Below the pieces are notes generated by a model. The model ran no database searches, was not told the DNA's origin, and was given only the letters and a program-made list of their open reading frames with translations. Positions 33,907-42,647 of a stretch of DNA of 64,000 bases are shown here, piece by piece (the stretch's first letter is position 1; each line of letters starts with the position of its first letter). This stretch comes from Niallia alba (lineage in GTDB: Bacteria > Bacillota > Bacilli > Bacillales > Cytobacillaceae), in the NCBI RefSeq assembly GCF_012933555.1, contig NZ_JABBPK010000001.1, positions 5,124,001 through 5,188,000 on the forward strand, given 5' to 3'. Made by a program: the position numbers and the translations under genes.

Positions 33907-35673
33907 TTATTGATGAATATAATCTTTTAACTTGTCGTATCCAATTTTTTCTTCTGGTAACCACGGAATAACGGCACACTTTTCAGACTTGTTATCCCTC
34001 ACTTCTTGAATCCATTCTTTTTCTGTCAATGCTTTCCCTTTTAAAATAGGATCGTTTGTATTAGTAGCAGATAAACTTTGATTAATGACCCACCATTTTG
34101 GATTTATACTTGCCCGTCTTAAATCGTCTTGTAATCTAGATGCTTCTAAAACAGGTGTCGCTTCTGCCAGTGTGACAATCACTACAGATGTTTCTTTTGG
34201 ATTTCGAATTTGTGGCAACAGTTTTCTTGCACTTTCTGGCACTTCTCCTGTTGACCTTTCGATTTCTTTACTATAAGACTCTGAGGCATCTAATAATAGT
34301 AAGGTATGCCCTGTGGGTGCTGTATCAATGACGACAATCTCATTTTCCGATTTAGCTACAACTTCTGCAAAGGCTTGGAAAACGGCAATTTCTTCTGTAC
34401 ATGGTGATTCTAAATCTTCTCTTAAATAAGCAAGTCCAGCTTCATCTAAATCCTTACTCGATTTCGAAAGCACTTCAGCTTTGTACTTTTCAACCTCCTT
34501 TTTCGGACTAATGCTGCTAATGGTTAGGTTTTGATTTAGATGACCACTTTGGAATTGATAGTCCAAATGTGCTGCCGGATCTGTAGTGGTTAAATGGACC
34601 TGATGTCCTTTTTCAACTAAGCCAACTGCGATAGCTGATGCAACAGTTGTTTTTCCAACACCACCTTTACCCATTGTAAAAATCAACTTTGTACCATTTA
34701 CTGAAAAGTCATCAATGACAGCTTGTAATCCCGGAAGATTTACGGATGGTATTTCTTCATTCAAAGTTGCTAAAACTTTGGATGGTTCAAACAAGTTTCG
34801 AAGGTTTTCTACACCTGTTAAAGAATAGGAAACATACGGTAACGAGTACGTAATAGTCTCATGTAAATTATCCGGAATTTGTTTTAACGCATCTCTTTGT
34901 CGATGATAAAAAGCAGATGATATTTCATCGTTCTCATTGTGATTTTGAAGAAGGCCATTAATAATGAGCATTTGGTTTTTAATCCCAATTTCTTTCAGTT
35001 CCTTTGAAGCACGATCTGCTTCTAAAAGAGATGAAACATCTGGTCTGGTTACCAATATAAGCGTCGTTTTAGAAGGGTTAGAAAGGGCAGATACTGCGTT
35101 TGAATAAAGACTCTTTTTATCTGCTAACCCAGATAAAGGGCCTAAACAGGATGCGCCATGCGTACTTTCTTCTAAAAATCCATTCCAAGCTGTTGGGAGT
35201 TGTAAAAGGCGTAACGTATGACCAGTTGGCGCTGTATCAAAAATAATATGGTCATATTGATCTGTAATTTCACTATTTGTAAGAAAACCCGTAAACTCAT
35301 CAAATGCAGCAATTTCAACCGTACAAGCACCTGACAATTGTTCTTCCATCGTAGCCACTACTGCTTCTGGAAATTTATCACGATATGGACCAACCACACT
35401 TTCACGGTAAGCTTTTGCGGATGCCTCTGGGTCAATATTGCTTGCAAATAAATTTTCAACGGCTGGCACTGCTTTTGGGGTGCTTGTAAGTTCGATTCCA
35501 AATACATCTTGCAGATTAGAAGCAGGATCTGTACTTATTAACAATACACTTTTTCCACTATCCGCCAATGCTACTGCTGTTGCACAAGCTGTCGATGTTT
35601 TTCCTACTCCGCCTTTTCCTGTTAAAAATAAAAATTGAGTATCAACATGATTCGGACTAAATAATGGATACAT
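33907..35673 (-). CDS. arsA: Arsenite-pump ATPase ArsA
   Basis: 588 residues in two homologous halves. Each half has a P-loop (FLTGKGGVGKTSTACATA and FTMGKGGVGKTTVASAIA) and the ArsA signature DTAPTGHTLRLL / DTAPTGHTLLLL. It drives arsenite export through ArsB. The AAGAAGG site supports the ATG. It is encoded next to its chaperone ArsD, as usual. Confidence 0.96.
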   Translation of the reverse strand: MYPLFSPNHVDTQFLFLTGKGGVGKTSTACATAVALADSGKSVLLISTDPASNLQDVFGIELTSTPKAVPAVENLFASNIDPEASAKAYRESVVGPYRDKFPEAVVATMEEQLSGACTVEIAAFDEFTGFLTNSEITDQYDHIIFDTAPTGHTLRLLQLPTAWNGFLEESTHGASCLGPLSGLADKKSLYSNAVSALSNPSKTTLILVTRPDVSSLLEADRASKELKEIGIKNQMLIINGLLQNHNENDEISSAFYHRQRDALKQIPDNLHETITYSLPYVSYSLTGVENLRNLFEPSKVLATLNEEIPSVNLPGLQAVIDDFSVNGTKLIFTMGKGGVGKTTVASAIAVGLVEKGHQVHLTTTDPAAHLDYQFQSGHLNQNLTISSISPKKEVEKYKAEVLSKSSKDLDEAGLAYLREDLESPCTEEIAVFQAFAEVVAKSENEIVVIDTAPTGHTLLLLDASESYSKEIERSTGEVPESARKLLPQIRNPKETSVVIVTLAEATPVLEASRLQDDLRRASINPKWWVINQSLSATNTNDPILKGKALTEKEWIQEVRDNKSEKCAVIPWLPEEKIGYDKLKDYIHQ

Positions 35674-35697
35674 ATCTTTTGCCTTCTTTCGAATGGT

Positions 35698-36060
35698 TTA
35701 TAGTTGATTTAAATTAAACGAAATTCGTGATTTTGGTTTTTCGTATAATTCTTCTGGTTTTACTCCAAACCATTCTGCAAATTCTTCATTTGTAGGGTAG
35801 CTCCCCACTTTTACTAACTTGTCATTAACTAAAACAACTGGTAAGGCATTCGGTCCTTTTTCTATAAATACACGGTTTATTTCTTCATTTTCCGCAAATT
35901 TATCAGGATCACTTGTTAGTTGGTATCGTTTAATATTAAAGCCCTTTGACTCTAATGAATAAACAGCAGACGCTACTCTAGTTAACTCTGGATCAACACT
36001 TGGTCCACATACTCCCGTGGAACAACACATTGCAGGATCAAAAATCTCAACTTTATTCAT
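35698..36060 (-). CDS. arsD: Arsenic metallochaperone ArsD
   Basis: 120 residues from the ATG at 36060, after GGGAGG. Conserved cysteines MCCSTGVCGP (Cys12, Cys13, Cys18 type) bind arsenite and pass it to ArsA. The thioredoxin-like fold continues with GPNALPVVLVNDKLVKVGSY. A palindrome AAATAAGCATTTGCTTATTT lies upstream, so arsDA may have its own regulated promoter. Confidence 0.95.
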   Translation of the reverse strand: MNKVEIFDPAMCCSTGVCGPSVDPELTRVASAVYSLESKGFNIKRYQLTSDPDKFAENEEINRVFIEKGPNALPVVLVNDKLVKVGSYPTNEEFAEWFGVKPEELYEKPKSRISFNLNQL

Positions 36061-36084
36061 GTAAAAGCCTCCCAATATATTATT

Positions 36085-36104
36085 AAATAAGCATTTGCTT
36101 ATTT
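36085..36104. promoter_or_regulatory. Palindrome upstream of arsD
   Basis: AAATAAGCATTTGCTTATTT, symmetrical at all but the centre. It sits in the arsC-arsD gap after the arsC hairpin and could bind ArsR or ArsD. Confidence 0.6.
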
Positions 36105-36111
36105 GTTTAGT

Positions 36112-36146
36112 TAAAGAAAACCAAGAGGAAATCCTCTTGGTTATTC
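36112..36146 (-). terminator. Hairpin between arsC and arsD
   Basis: AACCAAGAGGA pairs with TCCTCTTGGTT, with TTCTTT following on the minus strand. It may partly end the arsRBC transcript. Confidence 0.7.
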
Positions 36147-36156
36147 TATTGTCTGC

Positions 36157-36576
36157 TTATTCTCCCGTTTCCGCAAAGCGTTGGATTCTTTCACCAATTT
36201 CATCGCGAACACGTTGGAATACAGCCCACTTTTCTTCCTCTGTACCTTCTGCTTTTGCGGGATCATCAAAGCCCCAATGATCACGTTTTACATGCGGGGG
36301 TGTCATCGGACATTTATCCGCAGCGTCCCCACATAAAGTTACAACAAAGTCAGCATTATTTAGAATTTCAGGATCAATAATGTCTGAAGTTTGATTTGAA
36401 ATGTCAATACCCACTTCACTCATTGCTTTAACAGCATTTGGATTTAATCCATGTGCTTCAATCCCGGCACTTTTTACTTCCCATTCATCGCCGAGATGCT
36501 TTTTTGCCCATCCTTCTGCCATCTGGCTACGGCATGAATTACCTGTACATAAGAAATAGATTGTTTTTTTAGACAT
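36157..36576 (-). CDS. arsC: Arsenate reductase (thioredoxin-coupled)
   Basis: 139 residues. The P-loop [16 protein letters not shown] carries the nucleophilic Cys, and two further cysteines appear later ([12 protein letters not shown]) for the disulfide relay. This is the low-molecular-weight phosphatase-like class that reduces arsenate to arsenite using thioredoxin. GGAG precedes the ATG. Confidence 0.96.
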   Translation of the reverse strand: MSKKTIYFLCTGNSCRSQMAEGWAKKHLGDEWEVKSAGIEAHGLNPNAVKAMSEVGIDISNQTSDIIDPEILNNADFVVTLCGDAADKCPMTPPHVKRDHWGFDDPAKAEGTEEEKWAVFQRVRDEIGERIQRFAETGE

Positions 36577-36591
36577 AATATCATTCTCCTT

Positions 36592-37887
36592 TTAGATAAT
36601 TAATAAAGTTAAAAATAGACCTAGTAAAGTGATAAATAAAATTGGGATTGTTAAAACAATACCCGTTTTGAAATAAGTTCCCCATGAAATTTTAACCCCT
36701 TTTTGGGATAGAACATGAAGCCACACTAAGGTTGCAAGAGAACCGATCGGTGTAATCTTTGGACCCAAGTCTGAGCCAATGATATTTGCATATATTAGCG
36801 CTTCTCTAATTACACCTGAAGTATTTGTTTCGGCAATGGCTAATGCATCAATCATAACAGTCGGCATATTATTCATGACGGATGACAGGAAAGCTGCAAT
36901 AAAGCCCATTCCTATCGTTGCAGCAAATAATCCTTGATCGGCAGTTGCCTGAATAACACTAGCTAATGAATGGGTTAGCCACGCATTTCCTAAACCATAT
37001 ACAACAATGTACATTCCAATTGAGAAAAACACGATATTCCACGGAGCGCCTTTAATAACTGCTTTTGTTTTAACGACTTTACTCCTTCTAGCCACCAATA
37101 AAAAGACAATGGCAATTATACCTGCCACAATTGAAACAGGAATATTAATGAATTCACTTGAAAAGTATCCAATTAGTAATATCCCCAAAACAACCCATGA
37201 GAGACGAAACATTTTTGGATCTTTAATGGCATCTATCGGTTGTCTTAATTTAGATAAATCATACGTTTTTGAGATGTTTTTTCTAAAATACACTAATAAC
37301 ACCGTAATCGTTGCAATCAATGAGAATAAGTTCGGTATAACCATCCTAAAGGCATATTCAACGAATCCAATTCCAAAGAAATCGGCAGATACAATGTTAA
37401 CTAAGTTACTGACAACAAATGGAAGCGAAGTTGTATCTGCTATAAACCCACTTGCCATAATAAAAGGAAATACCAGTTTTTCTTTAAAATTCAAATTACG
37501 CACCATCGCTAGGACAATCGGTGTCAGGATTAAGGCAGCCCCATCATTAGCAAATAATGCAGCAACAATCGCTCCTAAAATACTGACATAGACAAACATT
37601 TTTACTCCATTACCCTTAGCAGCTCTAGCCATATGCAGTGCGGCCCATTCAAATAATCCAATCTCATCTAAAATTAATGAAATAATGATAATAGCGACAA
37701 AAGATAATGTTGCGTTCCAAGTAATGCCGATGACTTCGAACACATCGTTAAAACCGACTACACCCACTAGTAAAGCTAGGATGGCTCCACCACAGGCAGA
37801 CCAACCGATATTCAATCCTTTAGGCTGCCAGATTACTAAAATGAGTGTTGCTAAAAAAATGACTGATGCTAATATTGCTGTTATCAA
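36592..37887 (-). CDS. arsB: Arsenite efflux transporter ArsB
   Basis: About 431 residues with around 11 hydrophobic helices. [40 protein letters not shown] and [20 protein letters not shown] are typical of ArsB/NhaD-type carriers. It exports arsenite and antimonite. TTG at 37887 is chosen as start because GGAGGTAAGG precedes it; the open frame runs 5 codons further, into that site. Confidence 0.94.
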   Translation of the reverse strand: MITAILASVIFLATLILVIWQPKGLNIGWSACGGAILALLVGVVGFNDVFEVIGITWNATLSFVAIIIISLILDEIGLFEWAALHMARAAKGNGVKMFVYVSILGAIVAALFANDGAALILTPIVLAMVRNLNFKEKLVFPFIMASGFIADTTSLPFVVSNLVNIVSADFFGIGFVEYAFRMVIPNLFSLIATITVLLVYFRKNISKTYDLSKLRQPIDAIKDPKMFRLSWVVLGILLIGYFSSEFINIPVSIVAGIIAIVFLLVARRSKVVKTKAVIKGAPWNIVFFSIGMYIVVYGLGNAWLTHSLASVIQATADQGLFAATIGMGFIAAFLSSVMNNMPTVMIDALAIAETNTSGVIREALIYANIIGSDLGPKITPIGSLATLVWLHVLSQKGVKISWGTYFKTGIVLTIPILFITLLGLFLTLLII

Positions 37888-37901
37888 ATTCCTTACCTCC
37901 A

Positions 37902-38246
37902 TTAGTCACACGAGATACGTAATCCCTGTTCCTCTAATTCCTGTAGTTTATAATCTTGGTTAGGAAGATGTTGCAGTAAATCTGTGATTAATGGATAATT
38001 CTCACTATCTTTATTCAATGAGTAAATAATCCATTGCCCTTTTCTAGTTTCTGTAATAATTCCCAAATCCTTTAATTTACGGACGTGCTGACTAATAGCT
38101 GGCTGACTCACTTTAAAGATTTCAACAAATTCACAAACACAATAATTATTCGTGGCGAGCATTTTTACCATCGTTAATCTTGTCTTATCACCTAAGAGCT
38201 TTAAGATTGCTGCAACTTTTTCAATCTCTAACGTGGCTAATTGCAA
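37902..38246 (-). CDS. arsR: Arsenic-responsive repressor ArsR
   Basis: 114 residues from TTG 38246 (GGGAGG upstream); the open frame extends further but without a ribosome site. Winged helix ([20 protein letters not shown]) with the metalloid-binding motif [12 protein letters not shown], Cys-x-Cys in the recognition helix. It heads the operon and represses it until arsenite binds. Confidence 0.93.
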   Translation of the reverse strand: MQLATLEIEKVAAILKLLGDKTRLTMVKMLATNNYCVCEFVEIFKVSQPAISQHVRKLKDLGIITETRKGQWIIYSLNKDSENYPLITDLLQHLPNQDYKLQELEEQGLRISCD

Positions 38247-38285
38247 GATGTACACCTCCCACATTGATCTAAATATAAATAAATA

Positions 38286-38317
38286 ATAATTCACTTATAT
38301 AATAATTTACTTATATA
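38286..38317 (-). promoter_or_regulatory. Tandem 16-bp operator-like repeats upstream of arsR
   Basis: ATAATTCACTTATATA (38286-38301) is followed at once by ATAATTTACTTATATA (38302-38317). They lie upstream of the arsR start on the minus strand, where ArsR is expected to bind. The adjacent tandem arrangement differs from a simple dyad. Confidence 0.7.
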
Positions 38318-38567
38318 TATTTCGCAACTATTTTTTGATAAATTTATTAATGTTTTCATTTAGCTCTACATTCTTAACTGTATTTATGATTAGAACTCCC
38401 ATTATTTCCATTTTTATTCAAGAACGGTACTTCTTCCTTCTTTATTATTTATTATTTATTATTTATTGTCTCAAAAAAATCCTTCTCAATTCATTTAAGA
38501 TTCTTTAATAGAACATTCGTAAATAATCTGTTCACTAATAGCTCATAATAAAATACTAAAAAACTAG

Positions 38568-38579
38568 AAAACTAGTTTT
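38568..38579 (+). promoter_or_regulatory. Palindrome upstream of the second ArsR-type gene
   Basis: AAAACTAGTTTT, preceded by AAACTAGA, 27 bases before the ATG at 38606. A candidate autoregulatory operator. Confidence 0.5.
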
Positions 38580-38605
38580 ATAATAAAGATAGGAGGTTGA
38601 ATCAT

Positions 38606-38962
38606 ATGCATATGGAAATACCACTTACAACAAAAACAGCTGTAAAAGATAATCAGGAAACCAAAAACATTGTAATTCAATCTGAAGAAGAACTACCATT
38701 TATTAAAGAAAATGATAAACGATTGGAAAAAGCAGAGTTTTTCAAAGCGATGGGAGATGAAACGCGATTAAGAATTATTGGAATGTTAGCGATTGATGAC
38801 TTATGTATGTGTGAAATTGTTTCTGGATTGGATATTCCATCTTCTACCGTTTCCCACCATTTGAAACTTTTAGAAAGAGGAAGTGTGATCGAGTGCCGGA
38901 AAGAAAGACGTTTCACCGTCTATCGTCTGCAAAGAGAAAAAGTTCTTCCTTATTTAAGGTAA
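38606..38962 (+). CDS. Second ArsR/SmtB-family repressor
   Basis: 118 residues from ATG 38606, after AGGAGG. Winged helix with a Cys pair in DDLCMCEIVSGLDIPSSTVS (Cys-x-Cys), so an arsenite-type sensor. It carries an N-terminal extension of about 40 polar residues not present in the first ArsR. It controls the downstream permease unit, which is now broken, so this may be a remnant regulator. Confidence 0.88.
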   Translation: MHMEIPLTTKTAVKDNQETKNIVIQSEEELPFIKENDKRLEKAEFFKAMGDETRLRIIGMLAIDDLCMCEIVSGLDIPSSTVSHHLKLLERGSVIECRKERRFTVYRLQREKVLPYLR

Positions 38963-38984
38963 GAACAAAAGAAAGAAGGAAAAT

Positions 38985-39486
38985 ATGCTGGAGATATTTT
39001 CATGGCTGAATGATCAGCTTCTCAAAATGGAATGGCTTTTCGATCTAGTCAAATTGCTTGTAGAAAGAGTTTTTCAACTCCCAATTAATGAAAGACTCGG
39101 AGGAAGTATACATTTTTTTATCTACGATACCATTAAAATTTTATCTTAATGACTGTTTTAATCTTTTTCATATACTATATCCAAAGTATTTTCCACCTGA
39201 AAGGACAAAAAGTCTTTTGGGCGGAAGTAGAGGGGTAAAAGGAAATATACTAGGTGCATTACTTGGAACAATTACTCCATTCTGTAGTTGTTCTAGTAAA
39301 CCTATCTTTATCGGTTTTACATCTGCAGGATTACCATTAGGTGTCACTTTTTCTTTTTTAATTTCTTCAGCGATGGTAGACCTTGCTTCTTTTCTTATAT
39401 TAACGTCATTCTTCGGAGTGAAAATCGCTGCCATTAACGTAATTTGTTGGTTTAATCCTTGCCGTAATTGGCGGTACAAGTATTAG
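38985..39486 (+). pseudogene. Decayed ArsP-like permease gene
   Basis: Reads as the N-terminal part of a DUF318 permease (MLEIFSWLNDQLLKMEWLFD, then GNILGALLGTITPFCSCSSK and VTFSFLISSAMVDLASFLIL). The frame breaks near 39138 (a base missing in a T-run), near 39184, and again near 39440. The second half of the transporter is absent. The original product was probably an organoarsenical or metalloid permease under control of the upstream ArsR-type gene. Confidence 0.8.
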
Positions 39487-39699
39487 GACCCCGGCTGTGC
39501 AAATTGTAAAAGATTAGTAAACAATGTAGAAGTAGCAATGGAAGAACTTGGTATAAACGTTGCTATTGAAAAGGTAACAGATTTTAAGAAAATCGCAAAA
39601 TATGGGGTTATGAGTACACCTGAACTCGTTGTTGACGAACAGTTAATAGTTTCAGGAAAAGATCCTAAATCTGAGGAAATTAAAAAGTATCTACAATAG
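39487..39699 (+). pseudogene. N-terminally truncated thioredoxin-like disulfide protein
   Basis: An in-frame stretch from the decayed permease junction: GCANCKRLVNNVEVAMEELG, then VMSTPELVVDEQLIVSGKDP, ending at TAG 39697-39699. It matches the small redox-active disulfide proteins often paired with DUF318 permeases, but has lost its start. A deletion has joined it to the permease middle. Confidence 0.75.
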
Positions 39700-39710
39700 A
39701 TATAAATAGG

Positions 39711-39752
39711 AGGAATGGTTGCTCGTTAAAAATGAACAACCATTCCTTTTTT
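39711..39752 (+). terminator. Terminator after the decayed unit
   Basis: AGGAATGGTTG (39711-39721) pairs with CAACCATTCCT (39737-39747), followed by TTTTT. Confidence 0.88.
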
Positions 39753-40024
39753 ATCCTTCTTACTGAGTGAAGAGATAGTAAAAGTAAATAATTAATGAAT
39801 ACATTGCTCCGCAATCTGGCCCGTTTGTGAAAGACTGGTCTTATTGAAAATTATTTCACTACATTAAATAGTTATTTAATGCAGTGATTCTTTTTCTCTA
39901 GATATATCTGGATTAATAAATTTATGAAAATATACACTATATTTCGTTATGTAAGAGGTAAAGAAAGGCGTCATATCTCTCGACTGTAGCTTCACTACGA
40001 TTTTTGAGGAGCTATCTGGATAGG
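39753..40024. other. Intergenic stretch with one hairpin
   Basis: No gene is seen. A stem around 39857-39886 (CACTACATTAAA with TTTAATGCAGTG) runs into TTCTTTTTCT and could be a terminator. The rest shows no feature. Confidence 0.5.
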
Positions 40025-40113
40025 TTACACTTAGCTGGACAAAAAAATTAAGGGCTAGCAGACTGATAGAGAAATAAGTATATCAACCCTTAGAACGGGA
40101 AAGAGTGATACTA

Positions 40114-40227
40114 GTAACTTTATATGGAGGGGTGGGTATGCTAGCCTGCTAGGCAAGCCAGCGATCCTTTGGGAGCTGGTTGCCTGGCTGGAATGAGCAT
40201 ACCCACAGAGGCTCCATGTCAAGTTAC
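40114..40227 (-). repeat. Structured repeat, copy 1 (inside the IS leader)
   Basis: On the minus strand this forms nested stems. GTAACTT pairs with AAGTTAC, ATGGAG with CTCCAT, GGGTAT with ATACCC, and an inner AGGCA-CCAGC arm with GCTGG-TGCCT. Copy 2 at 50512-50630 is homologous in the opposite orientation, and the stems keep pairing where the bases differ. It is either a structured RNA or a small mobile DNA repeat. Confidence 0.8.
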
Positions 40228-40282
40228 GGATACCTGCACTCCACTCGTAGTCTGCTACGTACCAGTTAAGGAGACTGATAAT

Positions 40283-40561
40283 ATGGGAACAAGACGAACA
40301 TTTACAGATGAGTTTAAGGCACAAATGGTTAAGTTATATGAAAGCGGTAAGTCAAGAAAAGACATTGTAATGGAATATGAATTAACACCTTCTGCCTTAG
40401 ATAGATGGATTATTCAAAGCCAAGGAACAGGTTCATTTAAAGAAAAGGATAACCGTTCACCTGAAGAAAATGAATTAATTGAATTACGTAAAGAAAACAA
40501 GCGTTTACAAATGGAGAACGATATTTTAAAGCAAGCAGCGCTGATAATAGGACGAAGGTAA
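40283..40561 (+). CDS. IS3-family transposase OrfA
   Basis: 92 residues from the ATG at 40283 after AAGGAG. Helix-turn-helix (EYELTPSALDRWIIQSQGTG) and a C-terminal leucine zipper (NELIELRKENKRLQMENDIL) ending LIIGRR, typical of IS3 OrfA proteins. OrfB lies in the -1 frame, so a fusion by frameshifting is likely. Confidence 0.92.
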   Translation: MGTRRTFTDEFKAQMVKLYESGKSRKDIVMEYELTPSALDRWIIQSQGTGSFKEKDNRSPEENELIELRKENKRLQMENDILKQAALIIGRR

Positions 40562-40563
40562 AT

Positions 40564-41400
40564 GTGATTAGGCAAAATGCCCACAAGTACCCTGTATCAG
40601 CAATGTGTAAAGTCCTACAAATCCAGAGAAGCACCTATTATTATGAATCAAAAGCTAGGGAAAACAATGATAATGAATTGACCATTACCATTACTGAAAT
40701 ATTTCATAAAAGCCGTCAAAATTATGGCACTCGTAAGATTAAACAAGAGTTGAAAAAACAGGGTTTACAGGTATCTAGAAGACGTATTGGACGTATCATG
40801 AACGAGAATGGACTAGTATCCAAATACACAGTTGCCCAGTTTAAACCACATGTTGAAAAGCCAAATGAGTCAGCGGTAAAAAATGAACTAAACAGGAAAT
40901 TTAATCAGAATACCCCTCTAGCTGTTGTAGTGAGTGATTTGACATATGTAAGGGTCCAAAATTCGTGGCATTATATATGTTTATTTGTCGACCTTTTCAA
41001 TAGGGAAATCATTGGATTTAGTGCAGGTCAAAATAAAGATGCCCAGCTTGTGTATCGTGCTTTATCAACGATTAAAGTTGATTTACGAAAGATTCGTATG
41101 TTCCACACAGATCGTGGAAGTGAATTCAAAAACAAAGTAATTGACGAGGCTTTGGAGACATTCGAAATACAGCGTTCATTAAGCTTAAAAGGTTGTCCTT
41201 ATGACAACGCCGTAGCTGAAGCGACGTTTAAGATAATAAAAATAGAATTCTGTAAGGGGCAAACATTTGAAAGCTTGGAAGAGCTACATAGTAAATTAAG
41301 TGAATATGTGGGATGGTTTAACCACGAAAGAATTCATGGAACGCTTGACTATCTAAGTCCCATTGAATATAAAAATATTCACCTTAAAAAAAGTGTCTAG
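40564..41400 (+). CDS. IS3-family transposase OrfB
   Basis: 278 residues. HTH_21 region (GTRKIKQELKKQGLQVSRRR) and rve integrase fold with DDE residues: Asp in VVSDLTYV, Asp in FHTDRGSEF and Glu in DNAVAEATFKIIK. All are intact, so the element may be mobile. The start used is GTG at 40564, unless it is made only as a frameshift fusion with OrfA. Confidence 0.93.
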   Translation: MIRQNAHKYPVSAMCKVLQIQRSTYYYESKARENNDNELTITITEIFHKSRQNYGTRKIKQELKKQGLQVSRRRIGRIMNENGLVSKYTVAQFKPHVEKPNESAVKNELNRKFNQNTPLAVVVSDLTYVRVQNSWHYICLFVDLFNREIIGFSAGQNKDAQLVYRALSTIKVDLRKIRMFHTDRGSEFKNKVIDEALETFEIQRSLSLKGCPYDNAVAEATFKIIKIEFCKGQTFESLEELHSKLSEYVGWFNHERIHGTLDYLSPIEYKNIHLKKSV

Positions 41401-41440
41401 TTTAGTGTTGACATACCAATCTCCCCCAAGCTAAACTCTA

Positions 41441-41686
41441 TTACAATTTGGTATATTTCCCTCTCTCCATGAACCAGTTATTACTCCTTTTAACAGCCCA
41501 CCAGATAGATTTTCGTATTGCCGTCTTATAATAAGACTGCACCACCTCGTTGTAGAAAGAGGACGATTCAAACAGCTTTACCAATTCCTTATTTGTAAAA
41601 ACTCTACCCTTTTCAACTCTCTTTTCGAAATCAAGTATAAAATTCAACGTTTCTTCATTAAGGTTATACTTTTCAACCATCACCAA
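41441..41686 (-). CDS. Hypothetical protein, 81 aa
   Basis: Not recognised. Helical N-terminal half (EETLNFILDFEKRVEKGRVF), Trp-rich end (SIWWAVKRSNNWFM). Starts with TTG at 41686, eight bases after GGAG. There is no close operon partner; a membrane-protein gene lies 57 bases upstream on the same strand. Confidence 0.55.
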   Translation of the reverse strand: MVMVEKYNLNEETLNFILDFEKRVEKGRVFTNKELVKLFESSSFYNEVVQSYYKTAIRKSIWWAVKRSNNWFMERGKYTKL

Positions 41687-41742
41687 TGGAATTTCTCCTT
41701 TTCAAATTAATAACAGTATCCGAAGAGATAACTTGTTGCTGC

Positions 41743-42225
41743 TTAACACGGTATTTTAAATTTACTAAGCAATTGGAAGAATACTTGGATGCTCAAACGT
41801 GCCAATGGTACAGTCAAAGGCAACATAATAAAAGCATAAATGGTTCCCCAAATTAAGACACCCTCTATATTAACGCCTGTAAAACCACCCGCTGTATAAG
41901 TTCTAAGGCTTCCTCCCCTGACAAGATACTCACCAAATAAAGCTCCAATAGTACCACTATAAAGGGTAATAAACAATGCCGATATTAGACTCAATAACCA
42001 AAATTTTTTGTTTGATACATTTTCCCGTTTTGCAAAGTAAGATCCTAATATTGAAAAGGTTAATACAAAGGGAATAAACGTTGCGTAGTATAACCATCTC
42101 TCTCCAAATAAAGATGTAAAGCCACCTGCTATTCCTTGTGCAACTACCATAAATATAAATGAAAAACAGAACGATAAAATTAAACCGAAAATAATTCCAA
42201 TTATAATCCCCTTTGTAATTTTCAT
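41743..42225 (-). CDS. Membrane protein, 160 aa
   Basis: Four transmembrane helices are evident (GIIIGIIFGLILSFCFSFIF, YYATFIPFVLTFSILGSYFA, FWLLSLISALFITLYSGTIG, LIWGTIYAFIMLPLTVPLAR). No family recognised and no catalytic motif. The initiating ATG has GGGGG upstream. Confidence 0.7.
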   Translation of the reverse strand: MKITKGIIIGIIFGLILSFCFSFIFMVVAQGIAGGFTSLFGERWLYYATFIPFVLTFSILGSYFAKRENVSNKKFWLLSLISALFITLYSGTIGALFGEYLVRGGSLRTYTAGGFTGVNIEGVLIWGTIYAFIMLPLTVPLARLSIQVFFQLLSKFKIPC

Positions 42226-42408
42226 TACGATGGTCCCCCCTTAATATATGAAATTGATTTTCAACCTAACTTATTATAAATATCCCTTTTATTTTAACAG
42301 AAATATCCAAATAATTTTACGATTTTTCTTGTAGAATCATTCACACAAGTAAAATTAGTTATCCACCAATAAAATGGTAAAAATAGGGGTATTCCTAATG
42401 AACCTAAA

Positions 42409-42437
42409 AAAAACCGTCTAAATTGAAGACGGTTTTT
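42409..42437. terminator. Bidirectional terminator
   Basis: AAAACCGTCT pairs with AGACGGTTTT, with A-run and T-run on either side. It ends the recombinase-like operon on the minus strand. Confidence 0.85.
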
Positions 42438-42443
42438 AATTCA

Positions 42444-42620
42444 TTATTGGTATCCATTCTGAAGAATTTCCGTAGCTATTCTAATTCGCCTGTATTCTTC
42501 TAAGAAGCAGTTCAACTCGTTTAACAATTTTTCTTCAAATTGTTGTAGCATCCTTTTATCATTTACTCTTACATAGCCTAATCCTTTTTTCGATACAATG
42601 TCATTCGTGCGTTTTCTCAA
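42444..42620 (-). CDS. Small protein (58 aa) downstream of the permuted recombinase
   Basis: Starts with TTG at 42620 behind GAGAGGTG; the open frame begins 6 codons earlier, within that site. Basic at the start, then a helical coil (RMLQQFEEKLLNELNCFLEE). Its start is 28 bases after the recombinase-like stop, so the two are co-transcribed. Not recognised. Confidence 0.55.
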   Translation of the reverse strand: MRKRTNDIVSKKGLGYVRVNDKRMLQQFEEKLLNELNCFLEEYRRIRIATEILQNGYQ

Positions 42621-42647
42621 GCTTATAACACCTCTCAAATATTTTTA

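Larger units (their letters stand above)
40025..41410 (+). mobile_element. IS3-family insertion sequence (second, different type)
   Basis: Ends are recognisable as imperfect inverted repeats. The left end reads ACACTTAGCTGGACA from 40027. The right end, read inward on the minus strand, is ACACTAAACTAGACA from about 41410. It carries orfA and orfB. The 256-base leader before orfA is unusually long because it holds the structured repeat at 40114-40227. Confidence 0.85.

Noticed and set aside
37007-37591. 194-aa open frame on the plus strand
   Set aside because: It is the antisense shadow of arsB; no ribosome site and no family features.
40043-40324. 89-aa minus-strand frame in the IS leader
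   Set aside because: It coincides with the structured repeat and lacks a ribosome site; the structure explains the segment better.
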